A stretch of 54,978 nucleotides of DNA from Bacteroidales bacterium (lineage in GTDB: Bacteria > Bacteroidota > Bacteroidia > Bacteroidales > P3): contig CAAGNU010000097.1 in NCBI GenBank assembly GCA_900771365.1, positions 1 to 54,978 of the forward strand. Direction: 5' to 3'. The position numbers were made by a program, and so were the translations under genes. Shown here piece after piece: positions 1 through 7,266 of the stretch (the stretch's first letter is position 1; the number at the start of each line of letters is the position of its first letter). Under the pieces are notes generated by a model. It was not told the origin of the DNA and did not search any database. It saw only the letters and a program-made list of their open reading frames with translations.

Positions 1-14
1 GTTGAAATCATTTG

Positions 15-46
15 CAAAGATACACATTTTCAGCCACTTGACCAAA
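15..46 (-). promoter_or_regulatory. Leftward Bacteroidota-type promoter at window edge
   Basis: On the minus strand a -7 element TATCTTTG (plus-strand 15-22) is preceded by a -33 TTTG (plus-strand 43-46) at 20 bp. This fits the Bacteroidota consensus TTTG-N19-TAnnTTTG. It would drive a gene lying to the left of the window. Confidence 0.5.
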
Positions 47-144
47 TTTTTAAAGTTAAAAATATCTAATTAAAATATTAATAATCAAATTGTTGAACTA
101 AAAAGTTCCGAAGTATTGTCATAGCATTCTTTGAGAATAATTTG

Positions 145-336
145 ATGTTGAGGGGTGGTGAAGATGTGGCACAATACAGATATACACATGATGGCGATAA
201 TATTACAATCTATGATAGTTCTTGTGAAAATGATGGGCATGGAACAATTAAGAAACTTACAAAGGACAAATTGATATATGATGTTACCTGGGAAAGCGGA
301 TACTTTAACCATATAGTATGTGATAGGATGGAATGA
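145..336 (+). pseudogene. Lipocalin-like C-terminal fragment
   Basis: A 63-residue reading frame ends at 336; it begins at ATG 145 (a TTG lies one codon earlier). The translation reads like the last beta strands of a Bacteroidota lipocalin-like lipoprotein: a strand ending in NITIYD, a GHGTIKKLTKDKLIYDV segment, then a final strand. It has no signal peptide or lipobox, and the DNA just upstream holds a promoter facing the other way, so the N-terminal part of the domain is missing. I infer a decayed remnant rather than a complete gene. The region is AT-rich compared with the housekeeping genes that follow. A free-standing small protein cannot be excluded. Confidence 0.35.
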
Positions 337-454
337 TAGCGTTCTCGTTCCGTCTTTGGGGATGTTCTGGGGGCGGGACGTTGTGAGGGTGAGCTTGCGC
401 TAGGGTGAAGTAAAACATACGCTCCTCATAATAGTATGAATTTTATTTGTTGGG

Positions 455-486
455 AAGGGCGACGTGAGTCGTCCTTCTTTTTGTTT
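455..486 (+). terminator. Rho-independent terminator
   Basis: A 9-bp stem (455-463 with 468-476, one G-U pair) closes a GTGA tetraloop and is followed by the T-rich run TTCTTTTTG. It lies downstream of the lipocalin-like fragment and upstream of the oxidoreductase promoter. Confidence 0.7.
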
Positions 487-620
487 GGGAGGGGGGCTTG
501 CGTGGCGGGGCAGGGGCGGAGGGGAGGGACGGGGAGGGGGCAGGAGGGGAGCGGGGAGGAGGGGAGTGATAAAATAATTGGCTGAGGGTGTGGGGGTTGT
601 GAGGTTTTTTGAAGATTTAT

Positions 621-651
621 TTCGCTATGTCAAAAATAATTCGTATCTTTG
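621..651 (+). promoter_or_regulatory. Promoter of 2-oxoacid oxidoreductase operon
   Basis: The -7 element TATCTTTG at 644-651 matches the Bacteroidota TAnnTTTG exactly. The expected -33 position (621-624) reads TTCG, one base off TTTG. The start codon at 709 follows after about 50 nt of AT-rich leader. Confidence 0.6.
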
Positions 652-708
652 CAAATCGGATTTTAGAATATATTTCACATAAAATATTAATCATATAAAA
701 CTAATATT

Positions 709-927
709 ATGGCATTTAAAGGACAAATCGTAATCGATACCGAGCACTGCAAGGGCTGCGGCGTATGCCTCGAAGCCTGCCCGATGAAGTGCATCGAGCT
801 GTCGAAGAATGTAAACGGCAAAGGTTATAACTACACCCATGTCGTAAACGACAAATGCATAGGTTGCGCGAGCTGCGCAATGGTGTGCCCCGACGGTGTG
901 ATCTCCGTCTATAAGGTCAAATGTTAA
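709..927 (+). CDS. korD: 2-oxoacid:ferredoxin oxidoreductase, delta (4Fe-4S) subunit
   Basis: A 72-residue ferredoxin-type protein with two complete CxxCxxCxxxCP motifs, CKGCGVCLEACP near residues 14-25 and CIGCASCAMVCP near residues 48-59, so it should bind two [4Fe-4S] clusters. It is the electron-transfer subunit of a four-subunit 2-oxoacid:ferredoxin oxidoreductase and passes electrons from the thiamine enzyme to ferredoxin. It is first in the operon, 22 bp before the alpha subunit. The enzyme is cytoplasmic and oxygen-sensitive, consistent with an anaerobe. Substrate (2-oxoglutarate or branched-chain 2-oxoacids, Kor or Vor) cannot be decided from this subunit, so the symbol is provisional. 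Confidence 0.9.
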   Translation: MAFKGQIVIDTEHCKGCGVCLEACPMKCIELSKNVNGKGYNYTHVVNDKCIGCASCAMVCPDGVISVYKVKC

Positions 928-949
928 ACAAAGTAAAAAGAACAATAAC

Positions 950-2032
950 ATGGCAAAAGAACTGAAATTAATGAAGGGCAATGAGGCTATTGCCCGTGCT
1001 ATGATTGCCAGCGGTACGGACGGCTATTTCGGCTATCCTATCACTCCGCAGTCGGAAGTTATGGAAACTCTGATGGCCGAGAAACCTTGGGAGACCACGG
1101 GTATGGTGGTGCTCCAGGCCGAGTCTGAGCTGGCCTCCATCAACATGGTCTATGGCGGTGCCGCTACTGGTAAGAAGGTTGCCACCTCATCTTCTTCTCC
1201 CGGAATCTCGCTGATGTGCGAGGGTCTGACCTATATTGCTGGCGCAGAGATTCCCTGCGTGGTGATGAACGCTATGCGCGGCGGCCCCGGCCTTGGTACT
1301 ATCCAGCCCGCACAGAGCGACTATTTCCAGAGCACTAAGGGCGGCGGACACGGCGACTATCAGCTGTACGTCATGGCTCCCGCAAGCGTTCAGGAGATGT
1401 ACGACTTCGTTTTTGATGCTTGGGACATCGCTTTCAAATATCGCAATCCCGTCCTGATCCTCACTGACGGCGCTATCGGCCAGTGCATGGAGAAGTGCTA
1501 CACCCGAGACTATGTTCCTCGCTGGACCGAGGAGGAGCGTCGTCAGCACGCACCTTGGGGCTGCTGGGGCAAACCCGCTACCCGCGACCATAACATCATC
1601 ACTTCCCTTGAACTTGAGTCTTCTCGCCAGGAGGTCTTCAACCAGAAGCTCCAGAAGAAGTACGCTCAGATGAAGGAAGAGGATGTGCGCTATGAGATGC
1701 TGAACTGCGAGGATGCTGACTACGTTTTTGTGGCTTACGGTACCTCCTCTCGTATCTGCATGAAGAGCATGGAGCTGGCACGCGCCAAGGGCCTGAAGGT
1801 TGGTCTGCTCCGTCCTATCACCCTGTTCCCCTTCCCCACCAAGCAGGTTGCTGAGCTGGCTAAGAGAGTGAAGGGTATGCTCTGCGTTGAGATGAGCGCC
1901 GGTCAGATGATCGAGGATGTGAAGCTGGCTGCTAACTGCCAGATTCCTATCGAGCACTACGGCCGCTTCGGTGGTATCATCCCTACTCCCGAAGAGGTTC
2001 TCGAAGCACTTGAAGAGAAAATCATTAAATAA
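950..2032 (+). CDS. korA: 2-oxoacid:ferredoxin oxidoreductase, alpha subunit (KorA/VorB type)
   Basis: 360 residues, the usual length for the separate alpha subunit. The N-terminus contains the GNEAIARAMI and FGYPITPQSEVME signatures of the pyruvate:ferredoxin oxidoreductase pyrimidine-binding domain I, followed by the transketolase C-like domain II (about residues 255-360). Together with the beta subunit it forms the thiamine diphosphate site where a 2-oxoacid is oxidatively decarboxylated to an acyl-CoA. This Bacteroidota gene type is often annotated as 3-methyl-2-oxobutanoate dehydrogenase VorB; 2-oxoglutarate is the alternative substrate. Codon use is strongly biased (GCT, ATC, CGC rich), suggesting high expression. 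An intergenic hairpin element follows directly after the stop. Confidence 0.9.
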   Translation: MAKELKLMKGNEAIARAMIASGTDGYFGYPITPQSEVMETLMAEKPWETTGMVVLQAESELASINMVYGGAATGKKVATSSSSPGISLMCEGLTYIAGAEIPCVVMNAMRGGPGLGTIQPAQSDYFQSTKGGGHGDYQLYVMAPASVQEMYDFVFDAWDIAFKYRNPVLILTDGAIGQCMEKCYTRDYVPRWTEEERRQHAPWGCWGKPATRDHNIITSLELESSRQEVFNQKLQKKYAQMKEEDVRYEMLNCEDADYVFVAYGTSSRICMKSMELARAKGLKVGLLRPITLFPFPTKQVAELAKRVKGMLCVEMSAGQMIEDVKLAANCQIPIEHYGRFGGIIPTPEEVLEALEEKIIK

Positions 2033-2033
2033 T

Positions 2034-2112
2034 TAGTGAATAGTGAATTGTGAATAGTGAATGGTGGCTGCCGCAGTCATTTGCCAGTTAATAATTCACT
2101 GCTCATGGTCAC
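2034..2112 (+). repeat. Intergenic inverted-repeat element, copy 1
   Basis: Repeated GTGAAT-type words (GTGAATAGTGAATTGTGAAT) on the left, a core GGTGGCTGCCGCAGTC, and ATTCACTGCTCATGGTCAC on the right, so the two arms can pair. It lies inside the operon between the alpha and beta genes. Related elements recur at many gene junctions in this window. Confidence 0.7.
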
Positions 2113-2130
2113 AAAAAAATAAAGAATAAT

Positions 2131-2956
<826 letters not shown>

Positions 2957-2958
<2 letters not shown>

Positions 2959-3058
2959 AGTGAACTGTGAATGGTGAACTGTGAACAGTGAACTGACAAA
3001 TGACGGCAACCGTCCTCAGATCACAGATCATCGGTCACAGCTCACACACAAAAAACAA
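2957..3058 (+). repeat. Intergenic inverted-repeat element, copy 2
   Basis: Left arm of repeated GTGAACTGTGAATGGTGAAC words, core GACGGCAACCGTC (itself a short palindrome), right arm of GATCACAGATCATCGGTCAC words. It sits between the beta and gamma genes and is inside the transcript of the operon. Confidence 0.7.
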
Positions 3059-3070
3059 AACATTACAATC

Positions 3071-3622
3071 ATGACAGAAGAAATTATCATCGCCGGTTTC
3101 GGTGGCCAGGGCGTGCTCTCCATGGGTAAGATCCTTGCCTATTCTGGCGTTATGGAAGATAAAGAAGTCTGCTGGATGCCCTCTTACGGCCCCGAGCAGC
3201 GTGGCGGTACCGCAAACGTGACCGTCATCGTTAGCGACGAGCGCATCTGCTCGCCCATCATCAGCAAGTACGACACCGCTATCGTGCTCAACCAGCAGTC
3301 GCTCGACAAGTTCGAGAAGACTGTGAAGCCCGGCGGCTTGCTGATCTACGACCCCAACGGCATCACTCACGAGCCCACCCGCAAGGACATCAACATCTAC
3401 AAGATCGCCGCTACCGAGAAGGCTCAGGAAATGGGCATCTCCAAGGTCTTCAACATGGTCGTCCTCGGTGGTTTCTTGAAACTGAAGCCCATCGTTGGAA
3501 GCGAATTTATCCACAAGGGTCTTGAGAAATCCCTCCCTGAGCGTCACCACAACCTCATTCCCCAGAACGAGGAAGCTATCGAGCTCGGCAAGGGCCTCAT
3601 CGAAGCCGTCCAGGTTCTCTAA
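3071..3622 (+). CDS. korC: 2-oxoacid:ferredoxin oxidoreductase, gamma subunit
   Basis: 183 residues from ATG 3071, which starts MTEEIIIAGFGGQGVLSMGK, the typical beginning of gamma subunits with the GFGGQG loop. A longer in-frame start at 2981 would add about 30 residues translated from the intergenic repeat, so I reject it. The domain belongs to the pyruvate ferredoxin/flavodoxin oxidoreductase gamma family (residues about 5-175), including the conserved PSYGPEQRGGTA segment. It completes the delta-alpha-beta-gamma set, and the operon ends with a strong terminator at 3690-3723. Confidence 0.92.
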   Translation: MTEEIIIAGFGGQGVLSMGKILAYSGVMEDKEVCWMPSYGPEQRGGTANVTVIVSDERICSPIISKYDTAIVLNQQSLDKFEKTVKPGGLLIYDPNGITHEPTRKDINIYKIAATEKAQEMGISKVFNMVVLGGFLKLKPIVGSEFIHKGLEKSLPERHHNLIPQNEEAIELGKGLIEAVQVL

Positions 3623-3680
3623 TATGTAAGTGATAAGTGATGTTGTGGCTAATGTCCGCATCACGTCACAGATTATTAGA
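3621..3680 (+). repeat. Intergenic inverted-repeat element, copy 3 (degenerate)
   Basis: AAGTGATAAGTGATG words on the left and CATCACGTCACAG on the right flank a poorly conserved core. It is a weak member of the family, placed between the gamma stop codon and the operon terminator. Confidence 0.45.
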
Positions 3681-3689
3681 AAACATATA

Positions 3690-3723
3690 AAAAGGGCCGT
3701 ATCATATTGTGCGGCCCTTTTGT
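3690..3723 (+). terminator. Terminator of the oxidoreductase operon
   Basis: A 10-bp perfect stem AAAAGGGCCG / CGGCCCTTTT (3690-3699 with 3712-3721) with a 12-nt loop and a T-rich tail. The A-tract and T-tract could also let it work on the other strand. Confidence 0.85.
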
Positions 3724-3930
3724 ACAACTTATTTTAGCGTACCTAATAAAATATTAATATATAATGCAAAGACCATATTTTCAGACGATTAAATGTTGGT
3801 TTCTTGGAGTACAAAGGCGCTATGATGATGGAGAAATGTGTAAATGTGAACAAATAAGAAAAAGCTCTCGTTAAACAATAAAGGTATGTATAGTTCGATA
3901 TTACGACAATATTTTAATCCTAAAGAAACA

Positions 3931-4776
3931 ATGAAATTAATATTTGTTCTAACTGTAATTGCTCTTTTTTCGTTCTGTTTTTCATCATGCAACGAAAAGC
4001 CAATGCCTCAAGTTGTATATGAGGATGAACAAGGAATTATACATGTCGACTACAATTGTAAGCATATCCAATGTGGAGGAGATTCGTATTCAAAGAGTTA
4101 TTCCGTCGACTCTATTGGTTCGTTGTTGTCTGATAAAACAAAGCATTTGTGCACATACTGTATAAATAGTAATGTGAAAAGCCACTTTGGGGAATTGGCA
4201 TATGAATATGAAAAACAAGAGAGAAATAGGAAATACCATATAAAGGAGTATGAATCGTTGTGTAAAATTGGATTAGACAGGTGGTTTTATGTTGATAATT
4301 ATTTAAAATATATCAGCAATGAGGAGAATAGGAAACATCTTAATGAAGAGCTTGAGAAGCAGGGATATGACTTAGACGACCTTGTTGCTGCTATGACATA
4401 TGATAATGACTATTTCATCGATAAACGAAACAATTATGAGATTGAATTGAGGGAAGATTTTGTGGCGTGGGTTTACTTCCAACTATTGGTCTCTGGAATA
4501 AAATTGGGAACATTGGATGCATTCAAAGCATCTTTGTTGGAAGATGACTATATGATGGATTGCTGTAGTAGGGCTATTGAGATCGGCATCGTTAAAGATT
4601 ATAAGCAGTTTTTTTCTATGATGTTTGAGCCTGATAGTGAATATTGTAAAGAGGTATATTGGGATGACTGGAAAGATGAAATGAAATATGAGATACGTGA
4701 AGAAGAAGAGTATATGGATGAATTAAGATACGGGACAACAGATAATTATGATATCGAACACTATGAACCGAGGTGA
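3931..4776 (+). CDS. AT-rich lipoprotein with cysteine motif, unknown function
   Basis: 281 residues from ATG 3931; the longer in-frame start at 3886 would put 15 residues before the signal peptide. The N-terminus MKLIFVLTVIALFSFCFSSC is a lipoprotein signal with the lipobox cysteine at residue 20. Residues about 35-75 contain YNCKHI ... LCTYC, reminiscent of the small Cys-x2-Cys modules found in Bacteroidota envelope proteins and similar in pattern to the next gene. The rest is charged, rich in Tyr, Asp and Glu, with no family I recognise. The gene is much more AT-rich than its neighbours (TAT, AAT, GAA codons), suggesting acquisition by transfer. It is followed closely by the small cysteine-rich gene at 4798. 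Confidence 0.6.
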   Translation: MKLIFVLTVIALFSFCFSSCNEKPMPQVVYEDEQGIIHVDYNCKHIQCGGDSYSKSYSVDSIGSLLSDKTKHLCTYCINSNVKSHFGELAYEYEKQERNRKYHIKEYESLCKIGLDRWFYVDNYLKYISNEENRKHLNEELEKQGYDLDDLVAAMTYDNDYFIDKRNNYEIELREDFVAWVYFQLLVSGIKLGTLDAFKASLLEDDYMMDCCSRAIEIGIVKDYKQFFSMMFEPDSEYCKEVYWDDWKDEMKYEIREEEEYMDELRYGTTDNYDIEHYEPR

Positions 4777-4797
4777 TTATGAACCGTAAGATAAAAC

Positions 4798-5028
4798 ATG
4801 TCATTCTGCCGATTGCAAGTAGGACTCATGATTTCGTCGTCTCCGCCCTCATTGGGGAAGTACGCCAAAGAGACATATGTGTATATCTGTACGGGTCCAG
4901 GCTCGAAACGTTACTACATTTCATCTCGCTGTATGGGGCTGTCGAATTGTAGCAAATCAATAAAGAAGGTGACGCTGAAAAAAGCAAAGTCTATGAAGCG
5001 CACACCATGTAAGATGTGTTGCAAATGA
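4798..5028 (+). CDS. Small cysteine-motif protein
   Basis: 76 residues from ATG 4798. A stop at 4792-4794 prevents any earlier in-frame start, and ATG 4828 is the alternative. The C-terminal 50 residues match a recurrent Bacteroidota module: YVYICTGPGSKRYY, then RCMGLSNCSKSI, then KAKSMKRTPCKMCC. The spaced cysteines (ICT, RCM, SNC, PCKMCC) look like a metal-binding or disulfide knuckle. Related proteins normally carry a signal peptide before the module, but here the N-terminus is short and not hydrophobic. ATG 4779 opens a different frame (MNRKIKHVILPI), so a frameshift near the N-terminus is possible. It is close behind the lipoprotein gene, suggesting co-transcription. Confidence 0.55.
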   Translation: MSFCRLQVGLMISSSPPSLGKYAKETYVYICTGPGSKRYYISSRCMGLSNCSKSIKKVTLKKAKSMKRTPCKMCCK

Positions 5029-5113
5029 AATGGTGGGAAGTCTATTGGATGTGTGGAGAAGAATTTTAGTGGGTGTGATTGAAAGAAATTGCTGATGTTT
5101 CGAAAAAAAATCG

Positions 5114-5121
5114 TATCTTTG
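5114..5121 (+). promoter_or_regulatory. -7 element of the glmS promoter
   Basis: TATCTTTG is an exact TAnnTTTG match; no clear TTTG lies at the -33 spacing (nearest ATTG at 5088-5091). The leader to the glmS start is about 180 nt and contains an intergenic hairpin element. Confidence 0.55.
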
Positions 5122-5177
5122 CAACTTATTATGGGAAGGCATACTTCCATTATGAGAGCAATAAATAATTAAATAAC

Positions 5178-5293
5178 AGGTAAGTGAAAAGTGAATGGTG
5201 AAAAGTGAATAGGGGCTGGCGCGGGCGTTTGTCATCCGCAATCTGCCATTTGTCAATTCACAATTTTACAATTCACGATTCACAAAAAAATAA
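5178..5293 (+). repeat. Intergenic inverted-repeat element, copy 4
   Basis: Left arm of AAGTGAAAAGTGAATGGTG words, a G/C-rich core GGGGCTGGCGCGGGCG, and a right arm CAATTCACAATTTTACAATT. It occupies most of the glmS leader. Confidence 0.65.
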
Positions 5294-5302
5294 AAACATA
5301 CT

Positions 5303-7162
5303 ATGTGTGGAATAGTAGGATATATCGGGGAGCAGCAGGCTTTCCCCATTCTGATAAAAGGTCTGCATCGTTTGGAATATCGCGGCTATGATAGCGCCGG
5401 TGTCTCTCTTATCAACAGCAAGGGCGAGCTCTCGGTCTATAAGGCCAAGGGCAAGGTTGTGAACCTCGAAGAAGGCACCAAGGACAAGGACACGACGGGC
5501 ACTATCGGTATCGCCCATACCCGTTGGGCCACCCACGGCGAGCCTAACGCCACCAACGCCCATCCCCACTTCTCGCAGTCCAAGAACCTCTCCCTCGTCC
5601 ACAACGGCATCATCGAGAACTATAAGTCGCTGCGTGCCGAGATGGAGAAGAACGGCATGACGTTCTGCAGCGAGACCGACACAGAGGTACTCGTGCAGCT
5701 TGTGGAGTACATGATGAACACGCACAAGTGCGACCTCTACACGGCCGTGCAGCTGGCTCTGAAAAACGTGGTGGGAGCCTACGCTATTGCCATCCTCGAG
5801 AAGAGCCACCCCGACCAGCTCGTCTGCGCCCGCAAGGGCAGTCCGCTGATTATCGGCGTGGGCAAGAGCGATACGGGTCGTGCCGAGTTCTATGTCGGCT
5901 CCGACGCAACACCTATTATTGAATATACCAACCAGGTTATCTACCTCCAGGATGAGGAGATCGCCATCATGGACCGCACGGGCCGCTTGGACATCACCAA
6001 CCTCGCCAACGTGAAGCAGACGCCTCAGCTCGTAACGCTTCAGATGAACCTCGACCAGTTGGAAAAGGGCGGCTTCCCCCACTTTATGCTCAAAGAGATT
6101 TGGGAACAGCCCAACGCACTCCGCACCTGTATCCGTGGCCGTGTGAACATGGTTGACAAGGATGTCCTCCTCAGCGGCATCATCGACAATAAGGACAAGT
6201 TCATCAACTGCCGCCGCATCATCATCTGTGCCTGTGGCACCTCTTGGCATTCGGCCCTCATCGGCAAGTACTTCATCGAAGAGGCTGCCAAGATACCCGT
6301 AGAGGTCGAATATGCCTCTGAGTTCCGCTATCGCAATCCTGTTATCAATCCCGACGATATCGTTATCGCTGTGTCGCAGTCGGGCGAGACAGCCGACACC
6401 TTGGCCGCCATTCAGCTGGCTAAAGAGAAAGGCGCGTTCCTGTATGGCATCTGCAATGTGATTGGCTCCTCCATCCCTCGTGCCACAGATAGCGGCACCT
6501 ACCTGCATGTCGGCCCTGAAATCGGCGTGGCTTCCACCAAGGCCTTCACGGGTCAGGTCATCACCCTCGGCCTCTTAGGCCTGGCTATCGCCAAGGTGAA
6601 GAACACCCTCAGCGACGACATCTTCCACATGCTGGTCGAAGAGCTGGAGCAGATTCCCGACAAGATGCAGTGGACCCTTGAGCACAACAAGGACGTCGCC
6701 CAGTTCGCCCAGATGTTCACCTACTGCAAGAATTTCATCTACCTCGGCCGCGGCTACAACTACCCCGTGGCACTTGAAGGTGCTCTGAAACTAAAAGAAA
6801 TCAGCTACATCCACGCCGAAGGCTATCCCGCAGCCGAGATGAAGCACGGCCCCATCGCTCTTATTGATGAAGAGATGCCCGTCGTGGTCATCGCTCCTAA
6901 GCGCGGCATGTATGAGAAGGTGGTGAGCAATATTCAGGAGATTAAGTCCCGCAAAGGCAAGATTATCTCCGTGGTTACTGAGGGCGACACCGTGGTGCGC
7001 GGCATGAGCGACTACAGCTTCGTCATCCCCGACACCCGCGACTGCTTCGTGCCCTTGCTGGCCGTCATCCCCTTGCAGCTGCTCAGCTACTATGTGGCTA
7101 TTGCCAAGGGGCGCAACGTCGACCAGCCCCGCAACCTCGCCAAGAGCGTCACGGTGGAATAA
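5303..7162 (+). CDS. glmS: Glutamine--fructose-6-phosphate aminotransferase (isomerizing)
   Basis: 619 residues, within the usual GlmS range. It makes glucosamine-6-phosphate from fructose-6-phosphate and glutamine, the first committed step to UDP-GlcNAc for peptidoglycan and LPS. The N-terminus MCGIVGYIG exposes the catalytic Cys1 of the class II glutaminase after Met removal; RLEYRGYDSAG and the HTRWATHG motif are present. Two SIS sugar-isomerase domains follow (about residues 290-430 and 465-600), with CGTSWHSA, SQSGETADT and EGALKLKEISY. The C-terminus DQPRNLAKSVTVE is the conserved lid tail. It is transcribed alone or with the helicase gene downstream, with a hairpin element between. Confidence 0.97.
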   Translation: MCGIVGYIGEQQAFPILIKGLHRLEYRGYDSAGVSLINSKGELSVYKAKGKVVNLEEGTKDKDTTGTIGIAHTRWATHGEPNATNAHPHFSQSKNLSLVHNGIIENYKSLRAEMEKNGMTFCSETDTEVLVQLVEYMMNTHKCDLYTAVQLALKNVVGAYAIAILEKSHPDQLVCARKGSPLIIGVGKSDTGRAEFYVGSDATPIIEYTNQVIYLQDEEIAIMDRTGRLDITNLANVKQTPQLVTLQMNLDQLEKGGFPHFMLKEIWEQPNALRTCIRGRVNMVDKDVLLSGIIDNKDKFINCRRIIICACGTSWHSALIGKYFIEEAAKIPVEVEYASEFRYRNPVINPDDIVIAVSQSGETADTLAAIQLAKEKGAFLYGICNVIGSSIPRATDSGTYLHVGPEIGVASTKAFTGQVITLGLLGLAIAKVKNTLSDDIFHMLVEELEQIPDKMQWTLEHNKDVAQFAQMFTYCKNFIYLGRGYNYPVALEGALKLKEISYIHAEGYPAAEMKHGPIALIDEEMPVVVIAPKRGMYEKVVSNIQEIKSRKGKIISVVTEGDTVVRGMSDYSFVIPDTRDCFVPLLAVIPLQLLSYYVAIAKGRNVDQPRNLAKSVTVE

Positions 7163-7232
7163 TGGTTTTGAAGATTTAGAGATTGGAAGATTGTGAGGCA
7201 AGCCCTCGAATCTTCCAATCTTCTTATATAAA
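7163..7232 (+). repeat. Intergenic inverted-repeat element, copy 5
   Basis: A perfect 13-bp inverted repeat (7180-7192 with 7209-7221; AGATTGGAAGATT and its complement) enclosing GAGGCAAGCCCTC, followed by TTATATA. It may act as a weak terminator after glmS. The arms are of the GAAGATTTGA-type variant of the family. Confidence 0.75.
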
Positions 7233-7266
7233 TCAGTAACACTGCGTCTCCATTAATTCCTCTCAA

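Larger units (their letters stand above)
337..708. other. Intergenic region with G-rich tract and promoter
   Basis: No convincing gene. It holds the terminator at 455-486, a strongly G-rich stretch at about 487-567 with many GGGG and GGAGGGG runs on the plus strand (potential G-quadruplex), and the promoter of the oxidoreductase operon at 621-651. Confidence 0.6.

Noticed and set aside
1187..1957. 256-residue minus-strand frame inside the alpha subunit gene
   Set aside because: Antisense shadow of korA, with no recognisable domain.
2981..3070. Longer N-terminus for the gamma subunit
   Set aside because: The extra 30 residues are translated from the intergenic hairpin element; the family start is MTEEIIIAGFGGQG at 3071.
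5122..5302. glmS ribozyme in the leader
   Set aside because: The leader is mostly the intergenic hairpin element, and I could not find the conserved ribozyme core.
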